A stretch of 40,222 nt of DNA, from contig JAFZVC010000078.1 of NCBI GenBank assembly GCA_017618015.1, positions 1 to 40,222 on the forward strand. Reading direction: 5' to 3'. Source of the stretch: Spirochaetaceae bacterium. GTDB taxonomy: Bacteria > Spirochaetota > Spirochaetia > Treponematales > Treponemataceae. The notes under the pieces are model-generated. The model ran no database searches and had not been told where the DNA came from. It saw only the letters and a program-made list of their open reading frames with translations. The position numbers and the translations under genes are program-made. Shown here in pieces: positions 7,100-15,590 of this stretch (positions within the stretch are counted from its first letter, which is position 1; each line of letters starts with the position of its first letter).

Positions 7100-8701
7100 T
7101 TATTTATCTCCAGCGTACTTTGTTGCCATATATAAGATTCCCTGTATTCCTCCCCTTAAAAGGGTGCGCCAGAACAAATCGGAAGGCATATCTTTGAAAG
7201 ATGGTTTAAGAACATCGAACAGTTCGAGAGTCTTTTTTATGCTCCGTTTATTCCAGTCTTTTATATTTTCGGCATAAGGCACGATTATTTCAGGAAGATT
7301 TACAGCTTCTGAGGAAGAAAATACTTTTCCGTTATATTCTGATACGAGAGCGGAAACAGTTTCCTGCGGCAGAGTGAATGCTGACGGAGGAAATTCCGTG
7401 TCGAGCGGCGCGGCGAGAAACGCGTCTGTTTCCGAGTTACCAGGTACAAGCACCGGAACGATACCAGCGATCCCATTTTTTGCTGCGGCGACAGCTTCGT
7501 CGTAGTTTGCGCTGCAAGAAATGATGTTGCCGCATTTTCCGACGTTGTTCACCGGGAAAGTCACTTCGTCACCTTCGCCACAGCGCGGGAGGACGTCGCA
7601 CAGAACGCCATTGGGAGCTGGCAGCCCCACGACTTTTTCTATGCGTCCGGGGATAGAAAGCCATGCCCTTTCAGCCGATGTTTTTTCTGTTTTTATGTTC
7701 CAAACACCTTCGACAAGAGTGCGCTCCCTTTGCGCAATAAGTGCTTCCGGCTTTTTTCCAAGCGCGAGCAAAAGTGCCTCTTCCGTAAGGTTCATGCCGG
7801 ACGCATAGGGAAACGTCCAGCCCGACATATACCCGCCGGAGAGCCGCGCCGCAATCTCGCCGATCATAGGACCAGAAGGCGTAAGTTTTATATCAGCTTT
7901 AGCCGCGCCGTGCGTAAGCCCAAGAGCTTTTATTCCGTCACGGAATGTTTTTGCGAGCGCGCACCAGTCTTTTTCATCAAGGACAGTGGACATTGTATGC
8001 CCCATCTCTATGAAATATGGCGGATAATAAATATGCCTGTCCGCGAAGCCTGTGATTGTAACTTCGTCGTCGAACACAAGGGCGTCAATGGAAAACTCCC
8101 TTCCTTGCATATATTCTTCGAGTATCGCACGGCGCGTGCGCGAGAACTGAACCGCAACCTTTATTGCGTCTGAAAGCTCTTCTTTTGAGCGGACCATGCG
8201 GCATCCACGACCGCCCATATTGTCAACCGGCTTTACGACAAGCGGGAAAGCAGAAAATCCGGCTTTGTCCATAATCTCATCGGCGTTTTTTCCTGCATCT
8301 TCTTCCGTAACATTAAAAAAACAAGGGGAAGAAACACCTGCGGCGGCGAAACATGAGCGCATACACACTTTATCGCTCGCGTTGATGGCGGCTTCAAAGC
8401 TGTGGCCGGGAAGCTTCATGTTTTCCGCGACGTATGAAACAGAAGCAGAAAAATCAGTTCCGGCTGTAAAAACACCCGCAAGATTGCCGCCATTTTTAGC
8501 ATCGGGCGAGTCGAGTTTCCGCGCGAATGAGAGCAAAGCTTCTCTGTCTTTCAAATCAACGGGCTCAAAAATATCGGCAAGAGGAACGCAGACGGCATTC
8601 GGATTTCCGTCAGCTACGGCAACTTTATATCCAAGCCGGGACGCTGCTTCTATAGCAGGCTTTTGCATTAACCCGGCACCAAGTATCAATATCGTTTTCA
8701 T
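7100..8701 (-). CDS. ATP-grasp ligase of the flaA-linked cluster
   Basis: 533 residues from the ATG at 8701, which overlaps the previous stop as ATGA; a longer reading from 8731 would overlap the upstream gene by 34 nt and is less likely. The N-terminus has a Rossmann-like start, ILGAGLMQKPAIEAA, as in biotin-carboxylase/PurK-type enzymes. The central ATP-grasp fold shows FPLVVKPVDNMGGRG, ILEEYMQGREFSIDALV and IGEIAARLSGGYMSG. About 200 C-terminal residues are less conserved. Family knowledge predicts ATP-dependent joining of a carboxylate to an amine or thiol via an acyl-phosphate. The substrate is unknown. Its position after a sugar-activating fusion protein suggests it decorates a sugar or acid-sugar (inference). 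Confidence 0.85.
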   Translation of the reverse strand: MKTILILGAGLMQKPAIEAASRLGYKVAVADGNPNAVCVPLADIFEPVDLKDREALLSFARKLDSPDAKNGGNLAGVFTAGTDFSASVSYVAENMKLPGHSFEAAINASDKVCMRSCFAAAGVSSPCFFNVTEEDAGKNADEIMDKAGFSAFPLVVKPVDNMGGRGCRMVRSKEELSDAIKVAVQFSRTRRAILEEYMQGREFSIDALVFDDEVTITGFADRHIYYPPYFIEMGHTMSTVLDEKDWCALAKTFRDGIKALGLTHGAAKADIKLTPSGPMIGEIAARLSGGYMSGWTFPYASGMNLTEEALLLALGKKPEALIAQRERTLVEGVWNIKTEKTSAERAWLSIPGRIEKVVGLPAPNGVLCDVLPRCGEGDEVTFPVNNVGKCGNIISCSANYDEAVAAAKNGIAGIVPVLVPGNSETDAFLAAPLDTEFPPSAFTLPQETVSALVSEYNGKVFSSSEAVNLPEIIVPYAENIKDWNKRSIKKTLELFDVLKPSFKDMPSDLFWRTLLRGGIQGILYMATKYAGDK

Positions 8702-11232
8702 TTTGTTCCCACCCCTTTTGTTTTTATGCAATAAAGCTCGAATGTGTCGCCAAGCTTGAAAATCCGGCTTATCCTAGAAATCAGCTTCCAGCCGAATGAC
8801 GCGCCCGAACGATTTTTCGAAGCCAGACAAGGGAACCGCTCGGGATGATGGCCTGTAGACACGCATTTTATATTCGAAAATCCATATTTTTTAAGGATTT
8901 TCTTGCATTTTCTTATATCAAGAATTGAATAATGATCTTTCGGACTGTTTTTGAAAAACGAATCCGATGAAAAACGCGCAGAAACCCCGGATGCTGATGG
9001 CGTTGAGAACGCAAAAACACCGCCTTCACGGAGCAAACCGCTCACTTTTTTTATCACAGAATCGAGATTCTTAAAATGCTCGATGACATACCACATCGTT
9101 ACAGCATCATATTTCTCAGGGAGATTTTGGAAGTTGCCGTCTGGGAACGGTGATTTTTTGGCTGTAAAATGAAGCGTCTCGTTAACATAACTTACAGCGG
9201 ATTCAGAAACGTCAATTCCGTATGGTTCCCAGCCAGATTCTGCCGCCGCTGCGAGAAAAGGCCCGAAGGCGCAGCCAATGTCGAGAAGCTTTCTTATCCC
9301 GCTAGTTGTCTTTTCAGCAGCCGCATTTCGCGAAGCTCCCGCCAACTTGTTGATTATCGAAACCCGACGCTTTCCCTGCGCCTTTATGTTCTCGAAGTCT
9401 TCCAAGTACGTTTTGCCGTACTGTTTTTTATAGTCTTCAAAAAAGTAGCTTTCACCATATTCTTCTTTTTCCGCGCTTATCCACGAAAGGTAAAGTGTTC
9501 CGCAGCGGCGGCAAGAGCGGTATGTCTTTTCTTTTGACCGGAAAACTACTTCATCGGGGATGTGGTTCTCATCGTCATGACCACAAAAAGGACAGAATTG
9601 GCGCGAACCCTGTGAAAGATGGCGTACAAAAGCTGGAAGATTCTCATCATCATTTTCTGTTGTTTCATTTTTTCTGAACAAGATTTCTTTTTTTGAAAGA
9701 AGCCCCGCAAAAATCTCGTTCAAATTGGAAGTGTCTTTAATCGTTAAAGCCGGAATGCAGACAAAACCTTCGCTTTCAGAAAGGATTTTATGAAGCGGCG
9801 TCGTCTCCACAAGGATAACGGCACAACCGGCGGCTGCAGCTTCGAACGCTGTAAAGCCGTAGTGCGTCACAACAAGGTCGTAGTCAGCAAGTTTTTCGCG
9901 CAAATTCGCGACAGGCTTTTCAGGAGTTACTTCCGTAACGGAAAGCCCGCATGAACGGCAGGCTTCCGCGCAACAAGCCGTATATCCCGCCGGATCCTCG
10001 CCGCCAATGCTTACGAGCGCAGTACGGATTTCCGCCGGAACATTGTTTTTCCTGTTTTTTGGGAGCGGGATAAACCCTGAGTTTTTGAAGTTTGCACGTC
10101 GCTCCAAAACGGCAGAAGGGATAATATCAAGAAGATAGTCGCAGTAGTCTGTAAAGGCAGAGCCTTCGTCGAGCGCGACGACAGGTGCAAGTTTCCAAAG
10201 CTCGGACGAGAGCGTCGAAGAAAGAACGAAAGAATCTGCGACGATAAGGCTGTAAAATGGACGAACTTCGTTTTTTGAGGCGACCGGCAAAGTGCGTACA
10301 ATTTGGAATGGTTCAAGTTCTGCGTCGCGCACAAGCGACTCGACAGAAGCAAGCGTTCCTGCCCCATCCGGCACAAAAATATCAGCGGAAAGCTCTTTTG
10401 CAAGCTCAAGGCAACGGCGCAAATGACCAGTTCCATGCCCGGCTTCGACAGACGGTACAAAAAGAATCGGATTTCTCACGAACGGCTCGTTCAAAGCCGC
10501 CATAATATCATCAGAATTATATGAAGTTGCATTGTAATTCCGTGCAACATTGTCTATCCGCGCATCATCTCGACTATCAGCTGGGCTCGAGTCGATCTTC
10601 CGCGCTTTTTTTAGCGCGTACATAATCCGCTCGGCATTCCTAAAATCACCTGGTGTGTCTATCGTCGTGCGCTCCCCTGGATGATTCCACTTTTCCGGAG
10701 CTGCCTCGAAAACGCAGTTGAACTTATCAGTGTGGTTGTAGAACGCCGGGCCGACATGCTCGTGGTCAAAAGACGCATTTGTGTTCTTTTCAGCTTCGAG
10801 CAGCGTCCGCGCATTAAAAACTTCTACACCGCTTCCGTGCGGAAGCCCTGAATAAGTGAAGTAGTCTACCCTGCCATGTCCGGAAAGCTCCTTAAAGCGG
10901 GTAACAGAAGCTTCAGCCGCATCATAAAAAAGAAAAGGATTATCGCCTGTCGCGCGGACGATTATGTCTGCATCAGTTTTTTCAACAATTCGGCAAAATC
11001 TGCTCAGTACGTCATCGGTAGAACCCGCGAAACACTCCCATCCACATTCCACAGCAATCGGCGCAAGACGCGAGTATGAGTCAAAATCAGTGGCTAGATA
11101 ATATGCGTCCGCTTTTACACGCTTCATCGTCTCTAAAACACGCACGATGACGGGCTTTCCTACCAAATCAAGAAGCCCTTTTTCGGGAAGCCGTGTCGAG
11201 CCAAGCCGGCTCTGTACAATAACGACTGTCAT
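8698..11232 (-). CDS. Three-domain fusion: SpsF-like cytidylyltransferase, SpsG/PseG-like domain, SAM methyltransferase
   Basis: 844 residues. Residues 1-225 are a SpsF/CMP-sugar nucleotidyltransferase: QSRLGSTRLPEKGLL at 7-21, ATGDNPF at 94-100, and an IDTPGDF segment near 191. Residues about 253-530 resemble SpsG/PseG, the GT-B-like UDP-sugar hydrolase/transferase family: GHGTGHLRRC at 265-274 and HYGFTAFEAAAAG at 457-469. A four-cysteine zinc knuckle (C547, C550, C574, C577) leads into a class I methyltransferase with DIGCAFG at 651-657 and WYVIEHF near 714. In other bacteria the first two activities are separate genes in spore-coat or nonulosonic-acid sugar pathways. Here they form one chain, with ATGA overlaps at both ends, so translation is coupled to both neighbours. 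A glycan for flagella or cell surface is the best inference. Confidence 0.87.
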   Translation of the reverse strand: MTVVIVQSRLGSTRLPEKGLLDLVGKPVIVRVLETMKRVKADAYYLATDFDSYSRLAPIAVECGWECFAGSTDDVLSRFCRIVEKTDADIIVRATGDNPFLFYDAAEASVTRFKELSGHGRVDYFTYSGLPHGSGVEVFNARTLLEAEKNTNASFDHEHVGPAFYNHTDKFNCVFEAAPEKWNHPGERTTIDTPGDFRNAERIMYALKKARKIDSSPADSRDDARIDNVARNYNATSYNSDDIMAALNEPFVRNPILFVPSVEAGHGTGHLRRCLELAKELSADIFVPDGAGTLASVESLVRDAELEPFQIVRTLPVASKNEVRPFYSLIVADSFVLSSTLSSELWKLAPVVALDEGSAFTDYCDYLLDIIPSAVLERRANFKNSGFIPLPKNRKNNVPAEIRTALVSIGGEDPAGYTACCAEACRSCGLSVTEVTPEKPVANLREKLADYDLVVTHYGFTAFEAAAAGCAVILVETTPLHKILSESEGFVCIPALTIKDTSNLNEIFAGLLSKKEILFRKNETTENDDENLPAFVRHLSQGSRQFCPFCGHDDENHIPDEVVFRSKEKTYRSCRRCGTLYLSWISAEKEEYGESYFFEDYKKQYGKTYLEDFENIKAQGKRRVSIINKLAGASRNAAAEKTTSGIRKLLDIGCAFGPFLAAAAESGWEPYGIDVSESAVSYVNETLHFTAKKSPFPDGNFQNLPEKYDAVTMWYVIEHFKNLDSVIKKVSGLLREGGVFAFSTPSASGVSARFSSDSFFKNSPKDHYSILDIRKCKKILKKYGFSNIKCVSTGHHPERFPCLASKNRSGASFGWKLISRISRIFKLGDTFELYCIKTKGVGTK

Positions 11233-12188
11233 TCAGCGACCTTCTCCCAGTTTTCTATGAGCGAAGCAGCATCTGTTCTGAAGCGGTATTTGTTTTTTTC
11301 GACCCAGCTCCGCGCTCCCTTAAACTCTGAGAGCGAATCTGAAAGGCTTCTACCAGAACGCAGGTAATATGAAATGAATTTTACTTTCGGGATATATGAA
11401 TAGTCGCGGAAAAACTTTGGTGCGATGTTCTTTAAGAAAAAACGAAGCTGCGAATAATCGGGCGTACAATCTTCCACAGGCACTTCTGTTTCGTAGCGTA
11501 CGCGTATCTGTGGAACGATCCGGATTTCCTCACCCCAAAGCCAGGCACGCATCGCAAGATCTAGGTTCTGCCAGTACGGTGACTTTATCGTGTAGTCATA
11601 TCCGCCGGAAAGAATGAATTTCTGCCTGTTGTATATCCCGATAAAATCAAAAGGATAGAATGTCGGACATCCATCGGGAGCAGGAAGAGTCGCGTTTACA
11701 GAAAGACTTCCGTGGCTGACGTGGGGAATCATGTGAACGGGAAGCAGATCAAGCCTGTTTCCGGCGATAAGCGGCACGCGGCAGAAAAGCTCTTCGTCAG
11801 CAAGCCGCGTAACAACATTCTTTGTAAGAAGCTTCGCGGATATCGAGACTGTATCCCAGATAACAAGAACTTCTCCGTCAGGTACTTCAGTCATACCAAG
11901 GTTAATCATATCGCCGGGCGTCAATTCTTCATGCGGCACGATGAACTTAACATGAGGAAAACGCTTCGAAATATCTTCAAGATTATAATTGACGGCAGTG
12001 TTTTCTATGCAGACGATTTTTCTAAAACCGAACTGCTCCAAATTTTCCAGATTACTTGTCCTGAACGTGGAGCCACTTCTATTCAAAAGGATTACAGACA
12101 GAGGAAGTTTTTCTTCTATATGTGCTGTTCCGCCAAGAACAGTTCGCTTAAACTGATGCTCGTTAAAAGTTACAGGTATAGAATTCAT
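11229..12188 (-). CDS. GT2-like glycosyltransferase, GT-A fold
   Basis: 319 residues without signal or clear membrane segment. The N-terminal half alternates short hydrophobic strands (LSVILLNRSGS, KIVCIEN, EVLVIWDTVSIS) as in the nucleotide-binding half of GT-A enzymes; IWD may stand for the usual DXD motif. The C-terminal half holds the family 2 signature: FIGIYNRQKFILSGGYD, then YWQNLDLAMRAWLWGEEI, then a strand of RVRYE type. The start overlaps the radical SAM gene by 26 nt and follows TAGGA at about 7 nt; the stop overlaps the next start as ATGA. Donor and acceptor cannot be read from sequence. Position suggests it uses the sugar made by the fusion protein (inference). Confidence 0.7.
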   Translation of the reverse strand: MNSIPVTFNEHQFKRTVLGGTAHIEEKLPLSVILLNRSGSTFRTSNLENLEQFGFRKIVCIENTAVNYNLEDISKRFPHVKFIVPHEELTPGDMINLGMTEVPDGEVLVIWDTVSISAKLLTKNVVTRLADEELFCRVPLIAGNRLDLLPVHMIPHVSHGSLSVNATLPAPDGCPTFYPFDFIGIYNRQKFILSGGYDYTIKSPYWQNLDLAMRAWLWGEEIRIVPQIRVRYETEVPVEDCTPDYSQLRFFLKNIAPKFFRDYSYIPKVKFISYYLRSGRSLSDSLSEFKGARSWVEKNKYRFRTDAASLIENWEKVAE

Positions 12189-13737
12189 CGCAATTCCTAC
12201 AAATATCCGGATATTCTTTATTTATATGGGATTCAAGCAGAGGAACACCTTTATTCCAGATGTCCTCAAGATTTTCATAGAAAGCATTTCCCACACATGA
12301 ATCAAACATATATTCCCTGCACAAAGGTACAGAACCGTCAGAAAGAATTTGTAAGTCACGGCGCAAATGCCAGCATTCGTTGCGGTTAACCGGGCTTAAA
12401 TCAGCTGGTTTGAACTGAGGGAGCTTGCCGCAGAAATAGTCGTATTTCTGGATAATTCTGTTGTCATGGCCCCGGAAAAAAGGCTCAAGCTCGCTTTCGT
12501 TATGCTCCGTCCGAACCATCTGAACGTAAGTAGAGTCTGGGAAAGCCTTACGCAAAGCTGCGGCGGCGTTGCTAGCCTGCTCCAACGTAAGCTCCGAAGC
12601 GGGATGAAGCACTTCATACGTTTTCTGGGTGACGGCATCAAGACTTACAATCCACATAACAGCGGGATATGAGCCCGTCCGTTTTGGGGCGGCATCGACG
12701 GCGGCTTTAACCTTCTCGCAGAAAGAGTCGTCTATATTAACGCCGGTTGTTTCAATCAGCACAGAAAGAGACGGATATTCCAAAACTTTTGAAATGAACT
12801 TAACGATTTCAGGGTGATACATAGGCTCGCCCCAAAACGAAAGAGCCACGACAGCATCATCAGAGAACGCTTTCACGCCGTCGATAAGCTTTGAAAAACG
12901 CTCGTAGTCCATAAAAGCCGTTGCGTCCGCTTCGGAAGGAAGCTTTCCGTATTTCTGGCGATATGCCTGTGGATACGGACAGTAGATGCAGTTTCCGGTA
13001 CATTTTTCCGCAATCTGGATAGAATAGAAATACGGAAGAGTATGAAGAACCGACGCTGATTTTACGGCTTCGTTACAAAACTCAAGTGCGTTCGTACCAT
13101 TTTTCTGCCGTAATTCCGCAAGATGCTTGCAAAGCAAAGCCCCGCGCTTTGTGGAGCATGTGAATTCAAGCCTGTACATTCTGAAATCAACAGGAGAAAT
13201 CAGCGTTTCTATCTCGAACGAATTGATATCTGTCTTTATCAGATTGAATAGAGAATCTTTTGTAAGTTTATTTTGTGCGTCTTTTTCACCCGCAAGCTTC
13301 TGTTCTGCGAGTTTCGCAAGGATTCTTACAGTTCCCGCCGCAAGAAACTCCGGCACAAGTCCGTATGGCCAGCCGTCAGCGTAGCTATATTCTGCGGCAT
13401 ACTCCACATGCTGCTTGTAAAGCTTTGACGTAAGATCATCGTCGTAAAAAGGACAGTCAGCCCAAGCAAAAACTACAGTCTCGCAGTCATCGCCATTGTC
13501 TGCAGCAATTGTCGCCAAAAGTTCCGTAAGCGTCCAGTTCTGACGAGCGGAAACAGCGATTTCGCTCTTGGCATCGTTCGCGCCTGTCGCCAAAAAATCA
13601 AAAATATCTTTCTCGCAAGATTTTTCCGCATAGAACGATATTTTTACAGCATCAGGAATTCTTGATGCCCAAGAAACGACGTTACCGAAATAATCTTTAT
13701 CAAAATTAGGAGTAAAAATAGCTACAAAAGTTTTCAT
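12163..13737 (-). CDS. Spiro-SPASM-like radical SAM protein with NTP-transferase-like N-terminus
   Basis: 524 residues from the ATG at 13737; an upstream reading to 13956 crosses the divergent promoter region and overlaps the GH13 gene, so it is rejected. Residues 1-200 resemble a decayed SpsF-like nucleotidyltransferase (WADCPFYDDDL at about 92-102, then DGWPYGLVPEF). Residues about 240-440 are a radical SAM domain with the CxxxCxxC cluster motif at C246, C250 and C253, and SFWGEPMYHPEIV. A SPASM-type cysteine-rich tail closes it (ECWHLRRDLQILSDG, LCREY, DSC, CRNCDEFYTC). I recall a spirochaete-restricted family named spiro-SPASM with this layout. SPASM proteins usually modify peptides, though some act on sugars. 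It heads the minus-strand cluster. Confidence 0.85.
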   Translation of the reverse strand: MKTFVAIFTPNFDKDYFGNVVSWASRIPDAVKISFYAEKSCEKDIFDFLATGANDAKSEIAVSARQNWTLTELLATIAADNGDDCETVVFAWADCPFYDDDLTSKLYKQHVEYAAEYSYADGWPYGLVPEFLAAGTVRILAKLAEQKLAGEKDAQNKLTKDSLFNLIKTDINSFEIETLISPVDFRMYRLEFTCSTKRGALLCKHLAELRQKNGTNALEFCNEAVKSASVLHTLPYFYSIQIAEKCTGNCIYCPYPQAYRQKYGKLPSEADATAFMDYERFSKLIDGVKAFSDDAVVALSFWGEPMYHPEIVKFISKVLEYPSLSVLIETTGVNIDDSFCEKVKAAVDAAPKRTGSYPAVMWIVSLDAVTQKTYEVLHPASELTLEQASNAAAALRKAFPDSTYVQMVRTEHNESELEPFFRGHDNRIIQKYDYFCGKLPQFKPADLSPVNRNECWHLRRDLQILSDGSVPLCREYMFDSCVGNAFYENLEDIWNKGVPLLESHINKEYPDICRNCDEFYTCNF

Positions 13738-13771
13738 ATTCACTAAAATATCGGCTAAAAAAATAAAAGTG

Positions 13772-13780
13772 TGATATAAT
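13772..13780 (+). promoter_or_regulatory. Extended -10 promoter of the GH13 gene
   Basis: TGATATAAT gives an extended -10 (TG at 13772-13773, TATAAT at 13775-13780). There is no recognisable -35 box. The start would fall near 13787, at the edge of a perfect inverted repeat. Confidence 0.65.
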
Positions 13781-13788
13781 TCCGAACA

Positions 13789-13812
13789 CGCGATTTTCAA
13801 AACTGAATCGCG
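13789..13812. promoter_or_regulatory. 7-bp inverted repeat at the GH13 transcription start, candidate operator
   Basis: CGCGATT (13789-13795) and AATCGCG (13806-13812) form a perfect inverted repeat with a 10-nt spacer, right after the predicted start site. It could be an operator for a sugar-responsive repressor or a 5' leader hairpin. No regulator gene lies nearby. Confidence 0.45.
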
Positions 13813-13838
13813 AAGGTGATACAAGGAGAAAATCGAAA

Positions 13839-15515
13839 ATGCTGCAAGGAACATTACGTGAATGGTGGAAGGAACGCGTCGTATATCAAATATACCCGCG
13901 GAGTTTTTGCGACTCCAACGGTGACGGCATCGGCGACATTCCGGGCATAATCTCAAAACTCGACTACCTCAAAGACCTTGGCATTGGCATAATCTGGCTC
14001 TCCCCGCTTTATAAATCACCGAACGACGACAACGGCTACGACATCAGCGACTACATGGACATAAATCCCGAATTCGGCACGATGGACGATATGAAACGCC
14101 TTATAGAAGGCTGCAAAGAGCGTGACATCAAAATAATAATGGACTTGGTTATAAACCACACGTCAGACGAGCACGAGTGGTTCAAAGAAAGCCGCAAAAG
14201 CAAAGACAACCCGTACAGGGACTATTATATCTGGCGGCCGGGTATTAACAGCGGGAAAGACGGCAAGGAAATGCCGCCGAATAACTGGACAAGCTTTTTC
14301 ACGGGCTCAGCGTGGCAAAAAGATGACGAAACAGGCGAATACTATCTTCATCTGTTCTCGAAAAAGCAGCCCGACCTTAACTACAAAAACCCGGCGGTGC
14401 TTGCCGAAGTTAAGAAAATCCTTACTTTCTGGCTTGATATGGGCATTTCCGGCTTCCGCTGCGATGTTATCAACGTAATCGGCAAAACGACGCTCCAAAA
14501 CGGCAAAAAGCGTATCGCGCTCACAGGGCGGGAACATTATATCTCTCAGCCTGAGTGCCACGAAATCCTAAAAAAACTGAATGAGGAGATTTTCAGCAAA
14601 TACGACTGCTTCACCGTAGGCGAGACTGTCATGGTAACTCCGCAGATGGCGAACGATCTTAGCGCGCCAGACAGGGGCGAACTTAACATGGTTTTCGGCT
14701 TTGAGCACATGGAAACCGATTGCATCAACAACAAGTGGTTCAAAACGCCTTTCAGCAGCAGCAAGTTTATGAACACTCTATTCAAATGGCAGCGCGAAGT
14801 CATGTGGAACGCAAACTATTTTGAGAATCACGACCAGCCGCGCTGTGTCTCGCACTTCGGAAACGATGCAGAGTTTCACGACGAGTCCGCAAAAATGCTC
14901 GCCGCGCTTCTTTTTACGCTCCGGGGAACGCCTTACATATTCGAGGGGCAGGAACTCGGCATGACGAACTTCGACTACACAAGCATGGCAGAGATTCAGG
15001 ATATCGAGTCGCACAATATATGGAAGATGGCGGCGGAGCTGCACTTCCCGGAAAAAGTTCGTTGGCTTATGATACAAAAATCGAGCCGTGACAACGCCAG
15101 AACGCCGATGCAGTGGAGCGCGGCGGAAAACGCGGGTTTCTCCACGGGAACGCCGTGGCTGCGGGCGAATTCAAACTGCGCTTTTTACAACGTGGCATCT
15201 GAGCAGACTGACAGCAATTCTGTGCTCGCGTTCTACAAGGAGCTTATCGCCCTGCGCAAAGAAAAAACAGCTTTTGTTTACGGCGATTTCCGGGTTTTGG
15301 AAAAGACAGGTGACATTTACGTTTTGGAGCGGTACCTTGCAGGCGAGAAAAGACTGTACACGGTGCTGAACTTTTCGGCAAAGAAGCGCGTTCTGCCGGA
15401 AAAAGCCGTTCTGCTTTACGCGCAGTGCAGGATGATTCTGACGAACTACACAATCCGCCGGCAGGGCGAAAAAGAAATGCGCCCATACGAAGCGTTTATC
15501 CTGGAAGAGCGGTAG
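13839..15515 (+). CDS. GH13 alpha-glucosidase, oligo-1,6-glucosidase type
   Basis: 558 residues, normal for the family. The N-terminus WWKERVVYQIYPRSF is the usual GH13 subfamily 31 start. Family motifs: DLVINHTSDEH near 102-112; GFRCDV with nucleophile Asp209; Glu262 (acid/base) in TVGET; and ENHDQPR with Asp332. Val210 after the nucleophile matches the alpha-1,6-active members, where maltases usually have Thr (family knowledge). There is no signal peptide, so it should hydrolyse imported isomalto- or malto-oligosaccharides, or related dextrins, in the cytosol. AAGGAG precedes the ATG by about 10 nt. It is divergent from the radical SAM gene and has its own promoter and a possible operator. 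Trehalose-6-phosphate hydrolase is a less likely alternative. Confidence 0.9.
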   Translation: MLQGTLREWWKERVVYQIYPRSFCDSNGDGIGDIPGIISKLDYLKDLGIGIIWLSPLYKSPNDDNGYDISDYMDINPEFGTMDDMKRLIEGCKERDIKIIMDLVINHTSDEHEWFKESRKSKDNPYRDYYIWRPGINSGKDGKEMPPNNWTSFFTGSAWQKDDETGEYYLHLFSKKQPDLNYKNPAVLAEVKKILTFWLDMGISGFRCDVINVIGKTTLQNGKKRIALTGREHYISQPECHEILKKLNEEIFSKYDCFTVGETVMVTPQMANDLSAPDRGELNMVFGFEHMETDCINNKWFKTPFSSSKFMNTLFKWQREVMWNANYFENHDQPRCVSHFGNDAEFHDESAKMLAALLFTLRGTPYIFEGQELGMTNFDYTSMAEIQDIESHNIWKMAAELHFPEKVRWLMIQKSSRDNARTPMQWSAAENAGFSTGTPWLRANSNCAFYNVASEQTDSNSVLAFYKELIALRKEKTAFVYGDFRVLEKTGDIYVLERYLAGEKRLYTVLNFSAKKRVLPEKAVLLYAQCRMILTNYTIRRQGEKEMRPYEAFILEER

Positions 15516-15555
15516 AAAAATACGGTGCGCGGTTAGAATTATGCGAATTTATTTG

Positions 15556-15584
15556 TTGATAATGTACAACTCTCGTGCTAGAAT
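15556..15584 (+). promoter_or_regulatory. Promoter of the large lipoprotein, leaderless layout
   Basis: TTGATA (15556-15561), a 17-bp spacer and TAGAAT (15579-15584). Six bases separate the -10 from the ATG at 15591, and there is no Shine-Dalgarno in between. Confidence 0.8.
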
Positions 15585-15590
15585 AAAAAT

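Noticed and set aside
13738..13956. 73-codon N-terminal extension of the spiro-SPASM gene
   Set aside because: It crosses the divergent promoter region and overlaps the GH13 start; the family-like sequence begins at MKTFVAIF, at 13737.
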